Assembly (NCBI RefSeq): GCF_018736065.1
Contig: NZ_CP076129.1
Location: 744,001 to 808,000 of the forward strand
From: Flammeovirga kamogawensis
GTDB taxonomy: Bacteria; Bacteroidota; Bacteroidia; Cytophagales; Flammeovirgaceae
Reading direction: 5' to 3'
DNA length: 64,000 nucleotides
Within the stretch, counting starts at the first letter, position 1; the number at the start of each line of letters is the position of its first letter. The position numbers and the translations under genes were made by a program. Below are positions 38,509-47,152 of this stretch, one piece after another. The notes beneath the pieces were generated by a model, which was not told the DNA's origin, did no database searches, and saw nothing but the letters and a program-made list of their open reading frames with translations.

Positions 38509-39184
38509 GTTGTTCTACGGCTGTTTCAAAGTTTTGATACATAGTTTCTAATTGATGGCATATTGTCTCGTTTGCTTCAAACTCTCCATACCAACAATAT
38601 TGAAAATACACTCCTATAGAATGAAAAGGAGTTTTTAGGAGGTCATCTTTAAGTTGTAGTAAGATATCATTATGGTGATCTACTTTTCTTAAATTTATTA
38701 TTTTCTTTTGGTCTAGTTTATCAATTGCTAATAGATAGTATAGTCGAACTATTTCGTGATAATCGTTTTTAGAAATTGCCTCTTTTAATTGAGAAGATAG
38801 CGGTATTAGATTCTCATTTTCAGTGTAAATTTTTGTCAAGTCTGATTTAATAATTTTATCAGCTGACGAAAATATCAGCAACTTATTTGATTTTAAAAAC
38901 AGATAAATTGCCCATAAGACAATTAAGACAATCAGTACCCAAAAAATATCACGAAGAAAATCACCTTCAAAATAGATATCATTATCAAAAAAATTGGACA
39001 TGAAATCTGATAGCCACATTCCAATATGATCCCATATAGAAATTTGATTTTGGGGTAATTTATAGATAAAATCGGGGTCTTCTTGTAACAACTTTACGTT
39101 GTTTTCTGTAAATGCTCTATCCTGTGCCATTAAACCTAACGGTAAGTATAAAAATGACATCATCAGCTGAAAATATTTCCGCAT
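38495..39184 (-). CDS. DUF4129-like membrane protein
   Basis: A 229-residue protein with a signal peptide (MRKYFQLMMSFLYLPLGLMA), a short periplasmic segment, one membrane helix (~83-102), and a cytosolic helical domain containing EIVRLYYLLAIDKLD and GVYFQYCWYGEF, which resembles the DUF4129 C-terminus. It overlaps the DUF4350 gene by 14 bp. A pyrimidine-rich hairpin (39229-39260) lies between it and the next gene upstream and may weaken read-through. Its position in the cluster supports a scaffold role with DUF58 and MoxR. Confidence 0.7.
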   Translation of the reverse strand: MRKYFQLMMSFLYLPLGLMAQDRAFTENNVKLLQEDPDFIYKLPQNQISIWDHIGMWLSDFMSNFFDNDIYFEGDFLRDIFWVLIVLIVLWAIYLFLKSNKLLIFSSADKIIKSDLTKIYTENENLIPLSSQLKEAISKNDYHEIVRLYYLLAIDKLDQKKIINLRKVDHHNDILLQLKDDLLKTPFHSIGVYFQYCWYGEFEANETICHQLETMYQNFETAVEQHEKL

Positions 39185-39275
39185 GCTACACTAAATAGTC
39201 CTTTATTGAAATCTTGTGAAGTATTACTACCTCCTTCTTCTTTATTAAGAAAAAGGAGGTATATATGTATATAGA

Positions 39276-40124
39276 TTAGCTCATTGCTTCTACATCATTT
39301 AAGATACTTGTTGCTTCTTTCTGCTCTTTCAAAGAGAAATATTGAACAACAATTCCAAAATAAACAATTACGTAAAACACAGGAGTAACTAAATTTGATA
39401 TGAAGTTAATGGTTAATAGTACAAATGAATATGTACTTGAAAATTCACCATTAGAAGACAATAAAGATTCAGCATTAACTCCCGAAAATAAGCCTCCAAC
39501 AAAAGATATAATTGAACCAAAAAAGCTAGCTATGAAAGAAATTACGATTAAGTAACCTAAAGTTGACCACCAATTACCACTTACTAATTTTCTACTCTTT
39601 GAAAGAGCTTCTGAAATAGATGCATTCTCGAATACTACAAGAGGTACAGCAAGAGAAAAACCTATAGCAAGGTAAATTCCGGGAATTAAGAATGCCATAC
39701 TACCAATAAAAATAAGAAAATAGGACGCAACAGATATACCAAAAATCTTTCTTAGATTAGAAATTGCACTTTCTCTAATTTTTGTTGCTGTTAATTCTTC
39801 ATTTTCTAAATAAACTTTTATTATAGCAGTACCTACTGATGTAAGCATTATAAAACTGAAAATAATTAAAATATTACCAATAATAAATAATGGGTTTGCA
39901 ACCATAGCAAAAGGGTCGCTATCCATAGGATTCGTCAAAACACCTTTAGTCATACTAGCTGTTACATATGTAGTCATACCACCACCAACAATTCCAAATG
40001 GTGTTACAAGTGTAAGTATGCTTATTAAGATAACCTTGAAGTTTTCTTTCCAAAAACTAAAAGTAAACTCGATCTTTTCTCCAAGACCTCTCTCTTTGTT
40101 AAAGTCAAATTGTTCTGTTTGCAT
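39276..40124 (-). CDS. Polytopic membrane protein of the MoxR cluster
   Basis: A 282-residue protein with about six hydrophobic segments starting near residue 32 and a short cytosolic N-terminus (FDFNKERGLGEKIEFTFSFW). The order of helices and the VYLENEELTATKIRE loop recall the membrane domains often seen beside SpoIIM-type genes and in glycerophosphodiesterase membrane-domain proteins, but I do not assign a family firmly. It sits between the SpoIIM-like gene and the DUF4129-like gene on the same strand, so it is probably part of the same operon. Confidence 0.75.
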   Translation of the reverse strand: MQTEQFDFNKERGLGEKIEFTFSFWKENFKVILISILTLVTPFGIVGGGMTTYVTASMTKGVLTNPMDSDPFAMVANPLFIIGNILIIFSFIMLTSVGTAIIKVYLENEELTATKIRESAISNLRKIFGISVASYFLIFIGSMAFLIPGIYLAIGFSLAVPLVVFENASISEALSKSRKLVSGNWWSTLGYLIVISFIASFFGSIISFVGGLFSGVNAESLLSSNGEFSSTYSFVLLTINFISNLVTPVFYVIVYFGIVVQYFSLKEQKEATSILNDVEAMS

Positions 40125-40212
40125 GATAAAAATTTAATAGTTAAAAATGATACACTGTTTGGTTTAAAAAAGTTATTAAGTCTATTCAACTTTTAAGCGT
40201 TATAAAGCGACC

Positions 40213-41169
40213 TTAAACTTGTCGTCTTTCAAAAACTTTGTTTGCATGATAGAAATAATAAAATATGATGAAGCTAAATGAAGTAATAATAAAGAATAGA
40301 CGTATAGGCAATGGCCAATCAACTTGTCGGGTGACAAAACCCTCTAAAAAACCTGCTATAATAAAGATGGGAATAAGACCTATAATAATTTTGAGTCCAC
40401 TCTTTGTCCCTTCTTTTACGCTATCCATTCGTTTCTTATACTTTGGAAAAAGTAAAGAATTTCCGAGTACAAACCCTGCCCCTCCAGCAAAAATTATCGC
40501 CGTTATTTCTAAAGTACCGTGCGTCCAGATACTTAATAAAGATGCTTCAAGAACACCTTTCTGATAAAAAAAATATTGAAAAGAGCCTAACATAATACCA
40601 TTTCTAAAAAGAAGTACTCCCGTTCCAAAACTTGAGAATATCCCAAATGCAAAAGCTAAAAAAGAGACTTTTATGTTATTTAGGGTGATATATGTAAACA
40701 TCTCTATTTCACTTCCAGAAGCATATACATCCATGGGTTTACCATTTGCTATATTTTCAAGCGTCATATTCACATAACCATCACCTAAAATTAGACGAAC
40801 AAATTCACCATCATGATGTGCTGAAAACACACCTATAACACAACTCACTAAAAAGACTGCTAAAGCATACAATATCTGTTTTCTATTGCGAGCCATTTCA
40901 TAAGGCACCTCTTCTATCCAAAATGTTCTTATTCTAGACGTTTTCTCTTTTTTATTGGTATATATTCTTTCATGGTATTTTATAGACAAACCGTTTAAAT
41001 AAAATGTTACCTCACTTTCTGGGTAAAATGTCTGCGCATACGATAAATCTTCACTCAGAGATTTATAATAAGAGGCAAGCAAATCGGGAGAAACTGTTGG
41101 TTTGTTTAAAGCTTGTTCTATAGTTTGCCATTTATTCTGGTTTTTTAGAATAAATATTGGTTCTTTCAT
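40213..41169 (-). CDS. SpoIIM-family membrane protein
   Basis: A 318-residue protein. A cytosolic N-terminal part (~1-95) is followed by several membrane helices carrying the SpoIIM hallmarks (NNIKVSFLAFAFGIFSSFG, then IWTHGTLEITAIIFAGGAG). The name comes from Bacillus sporulation, but non-sporulating bacteria carry relatives in MoxR-DUF58-RDD clusters, as here. It is the first gene of the minus-strand run and diverges from the RDD gene with only a 52-bp gap, so the two promoters are back to back. Confidence 0.9.
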   Translation of the reverse strand: MKEPIFILKNQNKWQTIEQALNKPTVSPDLLASYYKSLSEDLSYAQTFYPESEVTFYLNGLSIKYHERIYTNKKEKTSRIRTFWIEEVPYEMARNRKQILYALAVFLVSCVIGVFSAHHDGEFVRLILGDGYVNMTLENIANGKPMDVYASGSEIEMFTYITLNNIKVSFLAFAFGIFSSFGTGVLLFRNGIMLGSFQYFFYQKGVLEASLLSIWTHGTLEITAIIFAGGAGFVLGNSLLFPKYKKRMDSVKEGTKSGLKIIIGLIPIFIIAGFLEGFVTRQVDWPLPIRLFFIITSFSFIIFYYFYHANKVFERRQV

Positions 41170-41221
41170 AAATAATTAGTTTGTTGACACTAATATACAT
41201 ATTTTTTTAATATCAACTTAG

Positions 41222-41944
41222 ATGGAATCAATTTCTTTTCAAAACAGCCAGAATGTAAATATTCAATTTCAGAAAGCAACAATTACTCAACGAATAGGTG
41301 CATTTTTAATTGATCTTTTAATCATTTCTGCAATATTTTTAGTGCCTTTAATCGTACTGCATAAGTCTGATACAATGTTTGTAGTTTGGGCAGTTATCAT
41401 GACCATTGTAAGTTTAACTTACAATCTTTTATGTGAGGTTTTCTTAGAGGGACAATCCTTAGGTAAACGAGTGATGGACATTAGAGTGGCATCAATCGAT
41501 GGCAACTCAGTTACTATGTCTCAATATGGGATACGTTGGGTATTTCGTTTAATTGATATTGCACTATTACAAGGTTCTATTGCCGTTTTTACTATTCTAC
41601 TTGGTGGTAAAGGGCAACGTTTGGGTGATATTTTAGCAGGAACAATCGTAATTTCTGAGAAGAAAAATATAAATAAAAAACTTTTCAAGGTCCCTGAGTT
41701 TCCAGAAGATTATGAACCTGAATTTTATCAAGCAAGTAATTTAAGCGATCAACAAATTAAAGTGATTAGAAAAGGGCTAACACTCAATTATTCTACAGAT
41801 CAACAAATAATATTAAACAAATTAGTAGATAAACTGAAAGTGCAGTTAGCTATTGATTCTGATATGAGACATAAGGAATTTCTTAATCAATTACTCAACG
41901 ATTATTATTTCCTTACTATTACTTCAAATCAAGAACAGTATTAA
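41222..41944 (+). CDS. RDD-family membrane protein
   Basis: A 240-residue protein with the RDD domain (~18-145): RIGAFLIDLLIISA at the first helix (R and D of the family name), GQSLGKRVMDIRV, and GQRLGDILAGTIVI at the end. A charged cytosolic C-terminal tail (~150-240) follows. It is divergently transcribed from the SpoIIM-like gene. RDD proteins accompany SpoIIM/MoxR/DUF58 genes in many Bacteroidota; some are linked to ion homeostasis, but no function is set here. A perfect hairpin follows the stop. Confidence 0.92.
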   Translation: MESISFQNSQNVNIQFQKATITQRIGAFLIDLLIISAIFLVPLIVLHKSDTMFVVWAVIMTIVSLTYNLLCEVFLEGQSLGKRVMDIRVASIDGNSVTMSQYGIRWVFRLIDIALLQGSIAVFTILLGGKGQRLGDILAGTIVISEKKNINKKLFKVPEFPEDYEPEFYQASNLSDQQIKVIRKGLTLNYSTDQQIILNKLVDKLKVQLAIDSDMRHKEFLNQLLNDYYFLTITSNQEQY

Positions 41945-41950
41945 GATAAA

Positions 41951-41990
41951 AAATCAAATTACCTTCTTTGTTGTAGAGGTAATTTGATTT
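41951..41990. terminator. Bidirectional terminator between RDD gene and esterase
   Basis: AAATCAAATTACCT (41951-41964) pairs perfectly with AGGTAATTTGATTT (41977-41990). T and A runs flank it, so it can stop transcription from both convergent genes. Confidence 0.85.
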
Positions 41991-41999
41991 TCATTTCCT

Positions 42000-42896
42000 T
42001 TATTGAACCGTTTCTTTTACCTCTTGTAAAAAAGCATTAAATGCCGGTTTTGTTTCTTTATTTCTTTTGAAATAAAACATGTGCCCCCTTTCTTCAAACT
42101 CAAATAGCTCGAAATTATCGACACCTTTCTCCTTACAAGCTGCTTCAAAATTTTTGTAATGGAAAGGCTTTACTAATGGGTCTGCTGTGCCATGTAGCAT
42201 ATAAATAGAGGGCTGATTTTGATGTATAAAAGATAGTGGAGATACATTTTCTTGAAACAATTCACTATTATTTTGTTCTTCAGTAAAGAAGGCCAACGCC
42301 CCTTGTTTTTCTCTTCTTGTAACAAAATCTGTAGGAGCAGACACGGCCATTATAGCTTTTACATTTGTATTGTAGGCTGAATATTCATCCGTTTTAAATA
42401 ACTCATCAGGTGATAAACCAATCATTAACGCCAAATGTGCTCCAGCAGAATACCCCCAAATACCAATTCGGGTTACATCAATAGGTAATTCTCCCTCTTT
42501 AGACTTTAAAAACCGAATGGCCTGCTTTACATCCTCAATACATGCAGGGAAAGGGGCTTCAGAAATTAAACGGTAAGAAATACTTACCCCTACAAACCCT
42601 CTTTTGGCTACATTAAAAACCTGATACATTACATCGTCTTTATCTCCTTTGGCCCATCCGCCACCATGAATAAAAACAATTACTGGCTTGTCTTTTATTC
42701 CATCATCTCTATAAGAAACTGCCATTTGTGTTGCTCTCTTGGGCGTACTTTCTCTGTAAGTCAGTACTTCATACGTTAAACCTTCTGGAACAATAATTTC
42801 CTTTTTGGGTGATCTTCCTTTCTTCTGTTGTGCATTAGTAATGTAACCTGTGCATAATAGTAAAAGGAGAATAGTTATATATCTTTTATACATCAT
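42000..42896 (-). CDS. Exported alpha/beta-hydrolase esterase
   Basis: A 298-residue hydrolase with a signal peptide (ends near TNAQ). The esterase/lipase triad is visible: oxyanion motif HGGGW (residues ~78-81), nucleophile S150 in GYSAGAH, acid D in GTADPLV, and H in ERGHMF. It matches BD-FAE-like carbohydrate esterases, the same superfamily as the N-terminal half of the GH95 fusion. Likely substrates are acetyl or feruloyl-like esters on polysaccharides. It is monocistronic, with its promoter in the ~400-bp spacer shared with the C25 peptidase. A second ATG one codon in is an alternative start. Confidence 0.87.
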   Translation of the reverse strand: MMYKRYITILLLLLCTGYITNAQQKKGRSPKKEIIVPEGLTYEVLTYRESTPKRATQMAVSYRDDGIKDKPVIVFIHGGGWAKGDKDDVMYQVFNVAKRGFVGVSISYRLISEAPFPACIEDVKQAIRFLKSKEGELPIDVTRIGIWGYSAGAHLALMIGLSPDELFKTDEYSAYNTNVKAIMAVSAPTDFVTRREKQGALAFFTEEQNNSELFQENVSPLSFIHQNQPSIYMLHGTADPLVKPFHYKNFEAACKEKGVDNFELFEFEERGHMFYFKRNKETKPAFNAFLQEVKETVQ

Positions 42897-43013
42897 TATT
42901 TTAATTGATTTGATGCTGAAATATACTTACTGATGGTAAACATAAGTAGTACTGTATTGATGGATTGTATATTTTTATTGACCTGTTACACTCTATAATT
43001 TAAATATTAACTA

Positions 43014-43040
43014 GTCTAGAATAAAAAAATAATTCTAGAC
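43014..43040. promoter_or_regulatory. Perfect 9-bp inverted repeat in divergent spacer
   Basis: GTCTAGAAT (43014-43022) and ATTCTAGAC (43032-43040) are exact inverted copies separated by 9 A/T bases. It lies in the 402-bp spacer between the divergent esterase (starts 42896) and C25 peptidase (starts 43299). It could be an operator; a chance or terminator role is less likely because no gene ends here. The rest of the spacer is AT-rich without visible features. Confidence 0.45.
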
Positions 43041-43298
43041 ACAAGATACAATGTTAAATAGTAACTAAATATCAAGCACTTAAAAACTAATTTTGTTTTT
43101 TATTGGTTAAAAAAGAGAAGTACATGTTAGAAACTACAAGGTATACTCCGTATTATATTTAATATAAAAAAACAGTTCCTAATAAAATATAAACATCATA
43201 AAATAAGTGAAATAATTCTTCTATTTTTAAGTAAAATTCAACTGCTTATATTGTATTTTATTAAAAACGACTCATCTCATCAACCTATAATTATTATC

Positions 43299-46200
43299 AT
43301 GAATAAGCTCATATCTTTAAAATTATTTCTATTCCTCTTAATTATACCACTTACTAATTTTGGCCAAAATTCTAATATTGATGAGTGGAGAGAATTAATC
43401 AAAAGCACTAATTTTCATAAAATAACTATTAAAGAAGATGGCGTTTATAAAATTACATATGATCAATTAAAAGCTACTGGGTTCCCTATTGCTAATATCG
43501 AAATGAATGACCTCCGTTTGTTTAGAAGGGGAGTAGAAATTGCTATTAAGATTGATGATTTTGATAATGATAATATCTTTGACCCTGAAGATTTTTTTAT
43601 CTTTTATGGAGAAAAAAATACTTCTTTAGGGGACCATGATTTATTTAATGATGCTGAGCATAATATTAACCCCTACGTATCTTTTTTTACAGATAAAAGT
43701 GCTTATTTTTTAAATCATACAAATGTAAATTCTTTTACACCTCCAAAGCGAATTAATAATAGTAATTACAACTCCAATGGATTGGTTGATGAGGTTAATT
43801 ATTTTGCTAAAAAACTTATCTTATTTAGAGGTGATGATGTAAACTATTCTGTAGGTAGTTATGCAAAAGGTCTTGGTATTAATAGTGAACGTACAGTATT
43901 TTCTTCTCTATTTAATGAAGAAAGAGGTTGGACCTCATATAATTATCAATTGTTAAAAACTGAAACCGTTTTTGATATAAATCTCGATGGCATTGATATA
44001 ACTAGTAATGAAGATATTATTTTAAAAACAAGGTTTAAAAGTCATATTTATTTTGACAATAAAATTGAATATAAATACGGTAAAGACACAAATAATTTAA
44101 CAACACTCGGTACCGAAGTTGTTCCAAGTTATGGTGCAAGTAAATTACTTACTCATAACTTACCAATCACCACAATATCAGGCCAAGGCAATTTAATACT
44201 ATCTGCTCATGATCTAAATTCTAGAAATAGACAACACCAAACCAATCAGTTTGGTGTTGTCTATTTTGATTTATTATATCCAAAAAAATTAGATTTTAAT
44301 AGTCAACAAGATCAAATAATGTACTGGTTGGGTAAAAGTGCTAAAAAAATTAAAGTTGATAATTATAACTCACAAATTATTTTACTAGATATTACAGACC
44401 CATACAATGCTATAGAATTAGAGGTTACCAACTCTTGTGCTGTTTTACCTCCTGTAAATTCTATTAATGAGAGAAAAGTAATTTATTCTTCAAGTTTTAA
44501 CTATCCATTAGAAACTCATGTTGCACATTTTGAATATTTTGAAGATACAGACGAAACTGATTTCCTATTAATATCTCATCAATTAACTCAACAAAGTTAT
44601 GGCTCGTTCAATAATGTTGCTCAAGCTTATGCTGATTACCGTTCTTCAGAATCTGGTGGTGAACATATCGTTTACCATGCTGATATTGATGCACTAATTA
44701 ATACATTTTCTTATGGTGACTTCTCTTCTCTAGCAGTGAAAAAAGCTATTGATGAGTTATCAAGAAAAAAACTTAAATATGTTCTCTTACTTGGTAAAGG
44801 ACTTCAAGAAGATGAACATCACAAAAAAAACCAACTACTAGGGATTGATAATCTCATTCCTTCTTATGGTTATCCTTGTACAGATCAAGGTTATGTCTTT
44901 AATTTAGTAGATAAGCCAACCGTTTCTATAGGTAGAATATCAGCAACTTCAGCATCTAAAGCTGGGGCATACCTATCAAAATTAATAGAATTTGAAAATA
45001 TGGACTTTAGAAATGCCTCTAAAAGAAAAGCATTACATTTAAGTGGAGGTTCAGGTATTAATCAAATAAATCAGTTTTCAGCAATCAATGACAGTTATAA
45101 AGATATTCTTAAAAATAGCCTATTAGCAGGTAGTGTTACTCACCTTAAAAAAGTAGATGATGGAACTTACTACGGAACTTTCGATAAAAGTTCTTTTGCT
45201 TCACATTTAAATAATGGAGTTGGCATAATAAGTTACTTTGGGCATGGTTCAACCTCCACAACAGGGCTTTTTTTGGGTTATCCTGATAATAAAACTAACA
45301 ATTACAATAACACTGTATACCCTTTCATGGTTATGTTGGGGTGTAGTGTGGGAAATGTTTTTATTTCTCACGACGATGTACTTGGAGAAAGGTGGGTGAA
45401 TTCTGAGAAGAATGGAGCAATTGGCTTCTGGGGTAGCACTTCTCTACTTAATTCTTACCATGCTGAGACCATTGGAGATCAATTTTATACATTAGCGTAT
45501 AATAAATATGTTGGCAAACCAATTGGTGATATAATAGTTGCACTACAAAACCAACTTATAGATCAAAATAGTAGTCCAAACATAATTAAAGCCTTACAAA
45601 ATTTTACTTTAGTTGGCGATCCAGCTTTATCAATTGGAATAGAAAAATCTGATTATTGGATTGATGATGTAACTTATACTACTTATGGTACAACTGATAA
45701 ATTACACCACTCACAAGATTCTACTAAATTTACTATTCAATATGGTAATGATGGGATAATTTGGGATAATGAAGACAGGGAAATTGTAATTAATATTGAA
45801 CGAAAATACCCTTCAGGAATCATATCTGAAACTTCTATGTATGCTATTTTAAAAGACACTACTACTAGTGGTAAAGTAGATATTATGGTTCATTATTCAG
45901 ACCTTGATAGTGCTCTTGGTGGTGGAGAAAATATATTAACATTCACTATTGGGAATCAATTGAGTAATGATAATAAAACTATCAATACAATGGATGAATA
46001 CGATTTCAATAACAACACAAAAACACTTTCTTTATTTTATCATTTCGACCCTTATAAAGACGTAGATGGAGAAGATATTACTTCTATCTCTAATAATATT
46101 TTAGATATCTCAGTTTCCCCCAATCCTGCATCAAATACATTGTCTATTCAAAGACTTGCATCAAAATTTAGATATTTACAAATTATTGGTGTCAATGGCA

Positions 46201-46334
46201 CTATATTCCAGAACAAAGACATTTCGTTTTTAGACAATGTAAATTTAAATATTTCAAGCTTAAAAAATGGTTTATATCTCGTTCATTTAAGAGGTGATAA
46301 TGAAAATAAAATTGTGAAATTAATTAAGAACTAA
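43299..46334 (+). CDS. Gingipain-family (C25) cysteine peptidase with T9SS tail
   Basis: The start at 43299 is chosen because it yields the signal peptide MNKLISLKLFLFLLIIPL...FGQ; an ATG 48 bp upstream adds a hydrophilic leader. The 1011-residue product begins with a PorU/gingipain-like N-terminal domain (FHKITIKEDGVYKITYDQL). It has a C25 catalytic domain with H649 in SYFGHGS and C682 in MVMLGCSVG, and ends with a T9SS sorting domain (ISVSPNPASNTLSIQRL, then NGLYLVHLRG). It lacks the final C-terminal motif I would expect of the PorU sortase itself. It is therefore more likely a secreted or surface protease cargo than the sortase. The gene is monocistronic. Confidence 0.86.
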   Translation: MNKLISLKLFLFLLIIPLTNFGQNSNIDEWRELIKSTNFHKITIKEDGVYKITYDQLKATGFPIANIEMNDLRLFRRGVEIAIKIDDFDNDNIFDPEDFFIFYGEKNTSLGDHDLFNDAEHNINPYVSFFTDKSAYFLNHTNVNSFTPPKRINNSNYNSNGLVDEVNYFAKKLILFRGDDVNYSVGSYAKGLGINSERTVFSSLFNEERGWTSYNYQLLKTETVFDINLDGIDITSNEDIILKTRFKSHIYFDNKIEYKYGKDTNNLTTLGTEVVPSYGASKLLTHNLPITTISGQGNLILSAHDLNSRNRQHQTNQFGVVYFDLLYPKKLDFNSQQDQIMYWLGKSAKKIKVDNYNSQIILLDITDPYNAIELEVTNSCAVLPPVNSINERKVIYSSSFNYPLETHVAHFEYFEDTDETDFLLISHQLTQQSYGSFNNVAQAYADYRSSESGGEHIVYHADIDALINTFSYGDFSSLAVKKAIDELSRKKLKYVLLLGKGLQEDEHHKKNQLLGIDNLIPSYGYPCTDQGYVFNLVDKPTVSIGRISATSASKAGAYLSKLIEFENMDFRNASKRKALHLSGGSGINQINQFSAINDSYKDILKNSLLAGSVTHLKKVDDGTYYGTFDKSSFASHLNNGVGIISYFGHGSTSTTGLFLGYPDNKTNNYNNTVYPFMVMLGCSVGNVFISHDDVLGERWVNSEKNGAIGFWGSTSLLNSYHAETIGDQFYTLAYNKYVGKPIGDIIVALQNQLIDQNSSPNIIKALQNFTLVGDPALSIGIEKSDYWIDDVTYTTYGTTDKLHHSQDSTKFTIQYGNDGIIWDNEDREIVINIERKYPSGIISETSMYAILKDTTTSGKVDIMVHYSDLDSALGGGENILTFTIGNQLSNDNKTINTMDEYDFNNNTKTLSLFYHFDPYKDVDGEDITSISNNILDISVSPNPASNTLSIQRLASKFRYLQIIGVNGTIFQNKDISFLDNVNLNISSLKNGLYLVHLRGDNENKIVKLIKN

Positions 46335-46487
46335 AAGAAACATCTGCTTTTTCAATTTCTAGCATATTGATTAAAATTAGCGAGGTCCCTTATCTGATCG
46401 TTGAGAGATAGCAACAAAGTAATTGTTCTTTTTAAAATTACAACTCGACAACTATTTAATCTAATGATTCTTTTCTGAAAATAAGGT

Positions 46488-46553
46488 TTGAAGTCGGAAG
46501 ACTTCTTCCATATGCTAGTTCCAAGTGTCGCCTAACGGATTAACACTTGAAAC
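46488..46553 (-). repeat. Two-hairpin intergenic repeat (copy 1, reverse)
   Basis: Hairpin GAAGTC-GGAA-GACTTC (46490-46505) and hairpin CAAGTGT/ACACTTG (46522-46549), joined by a linker that reads GGAACTAGCATATGG on the minus strand. It matches the copies at 53211, 57918 and 58985 in reverse orientation, with changed but still paired stems. Confidence 0.7.
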
Positions 46554-46744
46554 ATAAAAGAGTGTAAAATATTTCTGCTCACGTTAAATCACTAATTTCT
46601 TTTGTTCAAAGAAAGCACAGAATTATAACGCCAGATATATTTTTAAAATAACGTAATCACCTTTGTTTAATTACTCATATTATCTAAGAAGCTTTTCGGT
46701 GAAATAAAATACAGTGTTCCTGTTTTTGCAGTCACAAAATCTAA

Positions 46745-46946
46745 TCATTTATCGTGATGTCCATTTTCTCCAGACATTAACATTTGTTTTAGTGATGTTT
46801 CGATAATACTTGCCGATATCGCAAAACCAATAAACATCGTCCATGTTTCATTGCATTACCAGAAGGTCTATTTCGTCTCAACATTTTAATTTCTACCCCG
46901 TCAATCTCAAATTTAGATTTTACATTATGAGCATAAGGCTTTTAGT
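46745..46946 (-). pseudogene. Frameshifted gene fragment of unknown origin
   Basis: The minus strand reads YAHNVKSKFEIDGVEIKMLR, continues with RNRPSGNAMK, and then, after a change of frame near 46845, a hydrophobic end FIGFAISASIIETSLKQMLM with HHDK and a stop at 46745. It looks like the end of a small membrane-linked protein broken by a frameshift. It overlaps the end of the effector fragment to its right. I cannot name its family. Confidence 0.4.
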
Positions 46947-47146
46947 AAGAAGGCTCTCTTTATCTCTTTTGTAATTTCCTTTCCATTCAATTACTTCCTG
47001 TCCAGATAAATGCTGAAGCTGTTCTAATTCAAATGCTTTATCCTTTTCATTACCCACATTAACCTCTTCTTTTTCTTCTCTAATTTGATTGTAATAAGCA
47101 GATAGCTGAGCGATTGAATTGTCGCAAAAAGAAATGAATACATGCT
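46920..47146 (-). pseudogene. Duplicated internal fragment of the 853-residue effector-like protein
   Basis: The minus strand reads DNSIAQLSAYYNQIREEKEE and then KAFELEQLQHLSGQEVIEWK, closely matching residues ~668-735 of the protein at 50072-52633. It has no start of its own and runs into unrelated sequence before a stop at 46920. It begins ~20 nt after the stop of the second LRR gene, at exactly the border where the 96-residue effector tail begins after the first LRR gene. It is a third, degraded unit of the duplicated locus. Confidence 0.8.
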
Positions 47147-47152
47147 GAGTTT

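Noticed and set aside
43299-46334. Identification as the T9SS sortase PorU
   Set aside because: The C25 domain and N-terminal motif fit, but the end is an ordinary sorting domain followed by no PorU-like extension, and no other T9SS genes are nearby.
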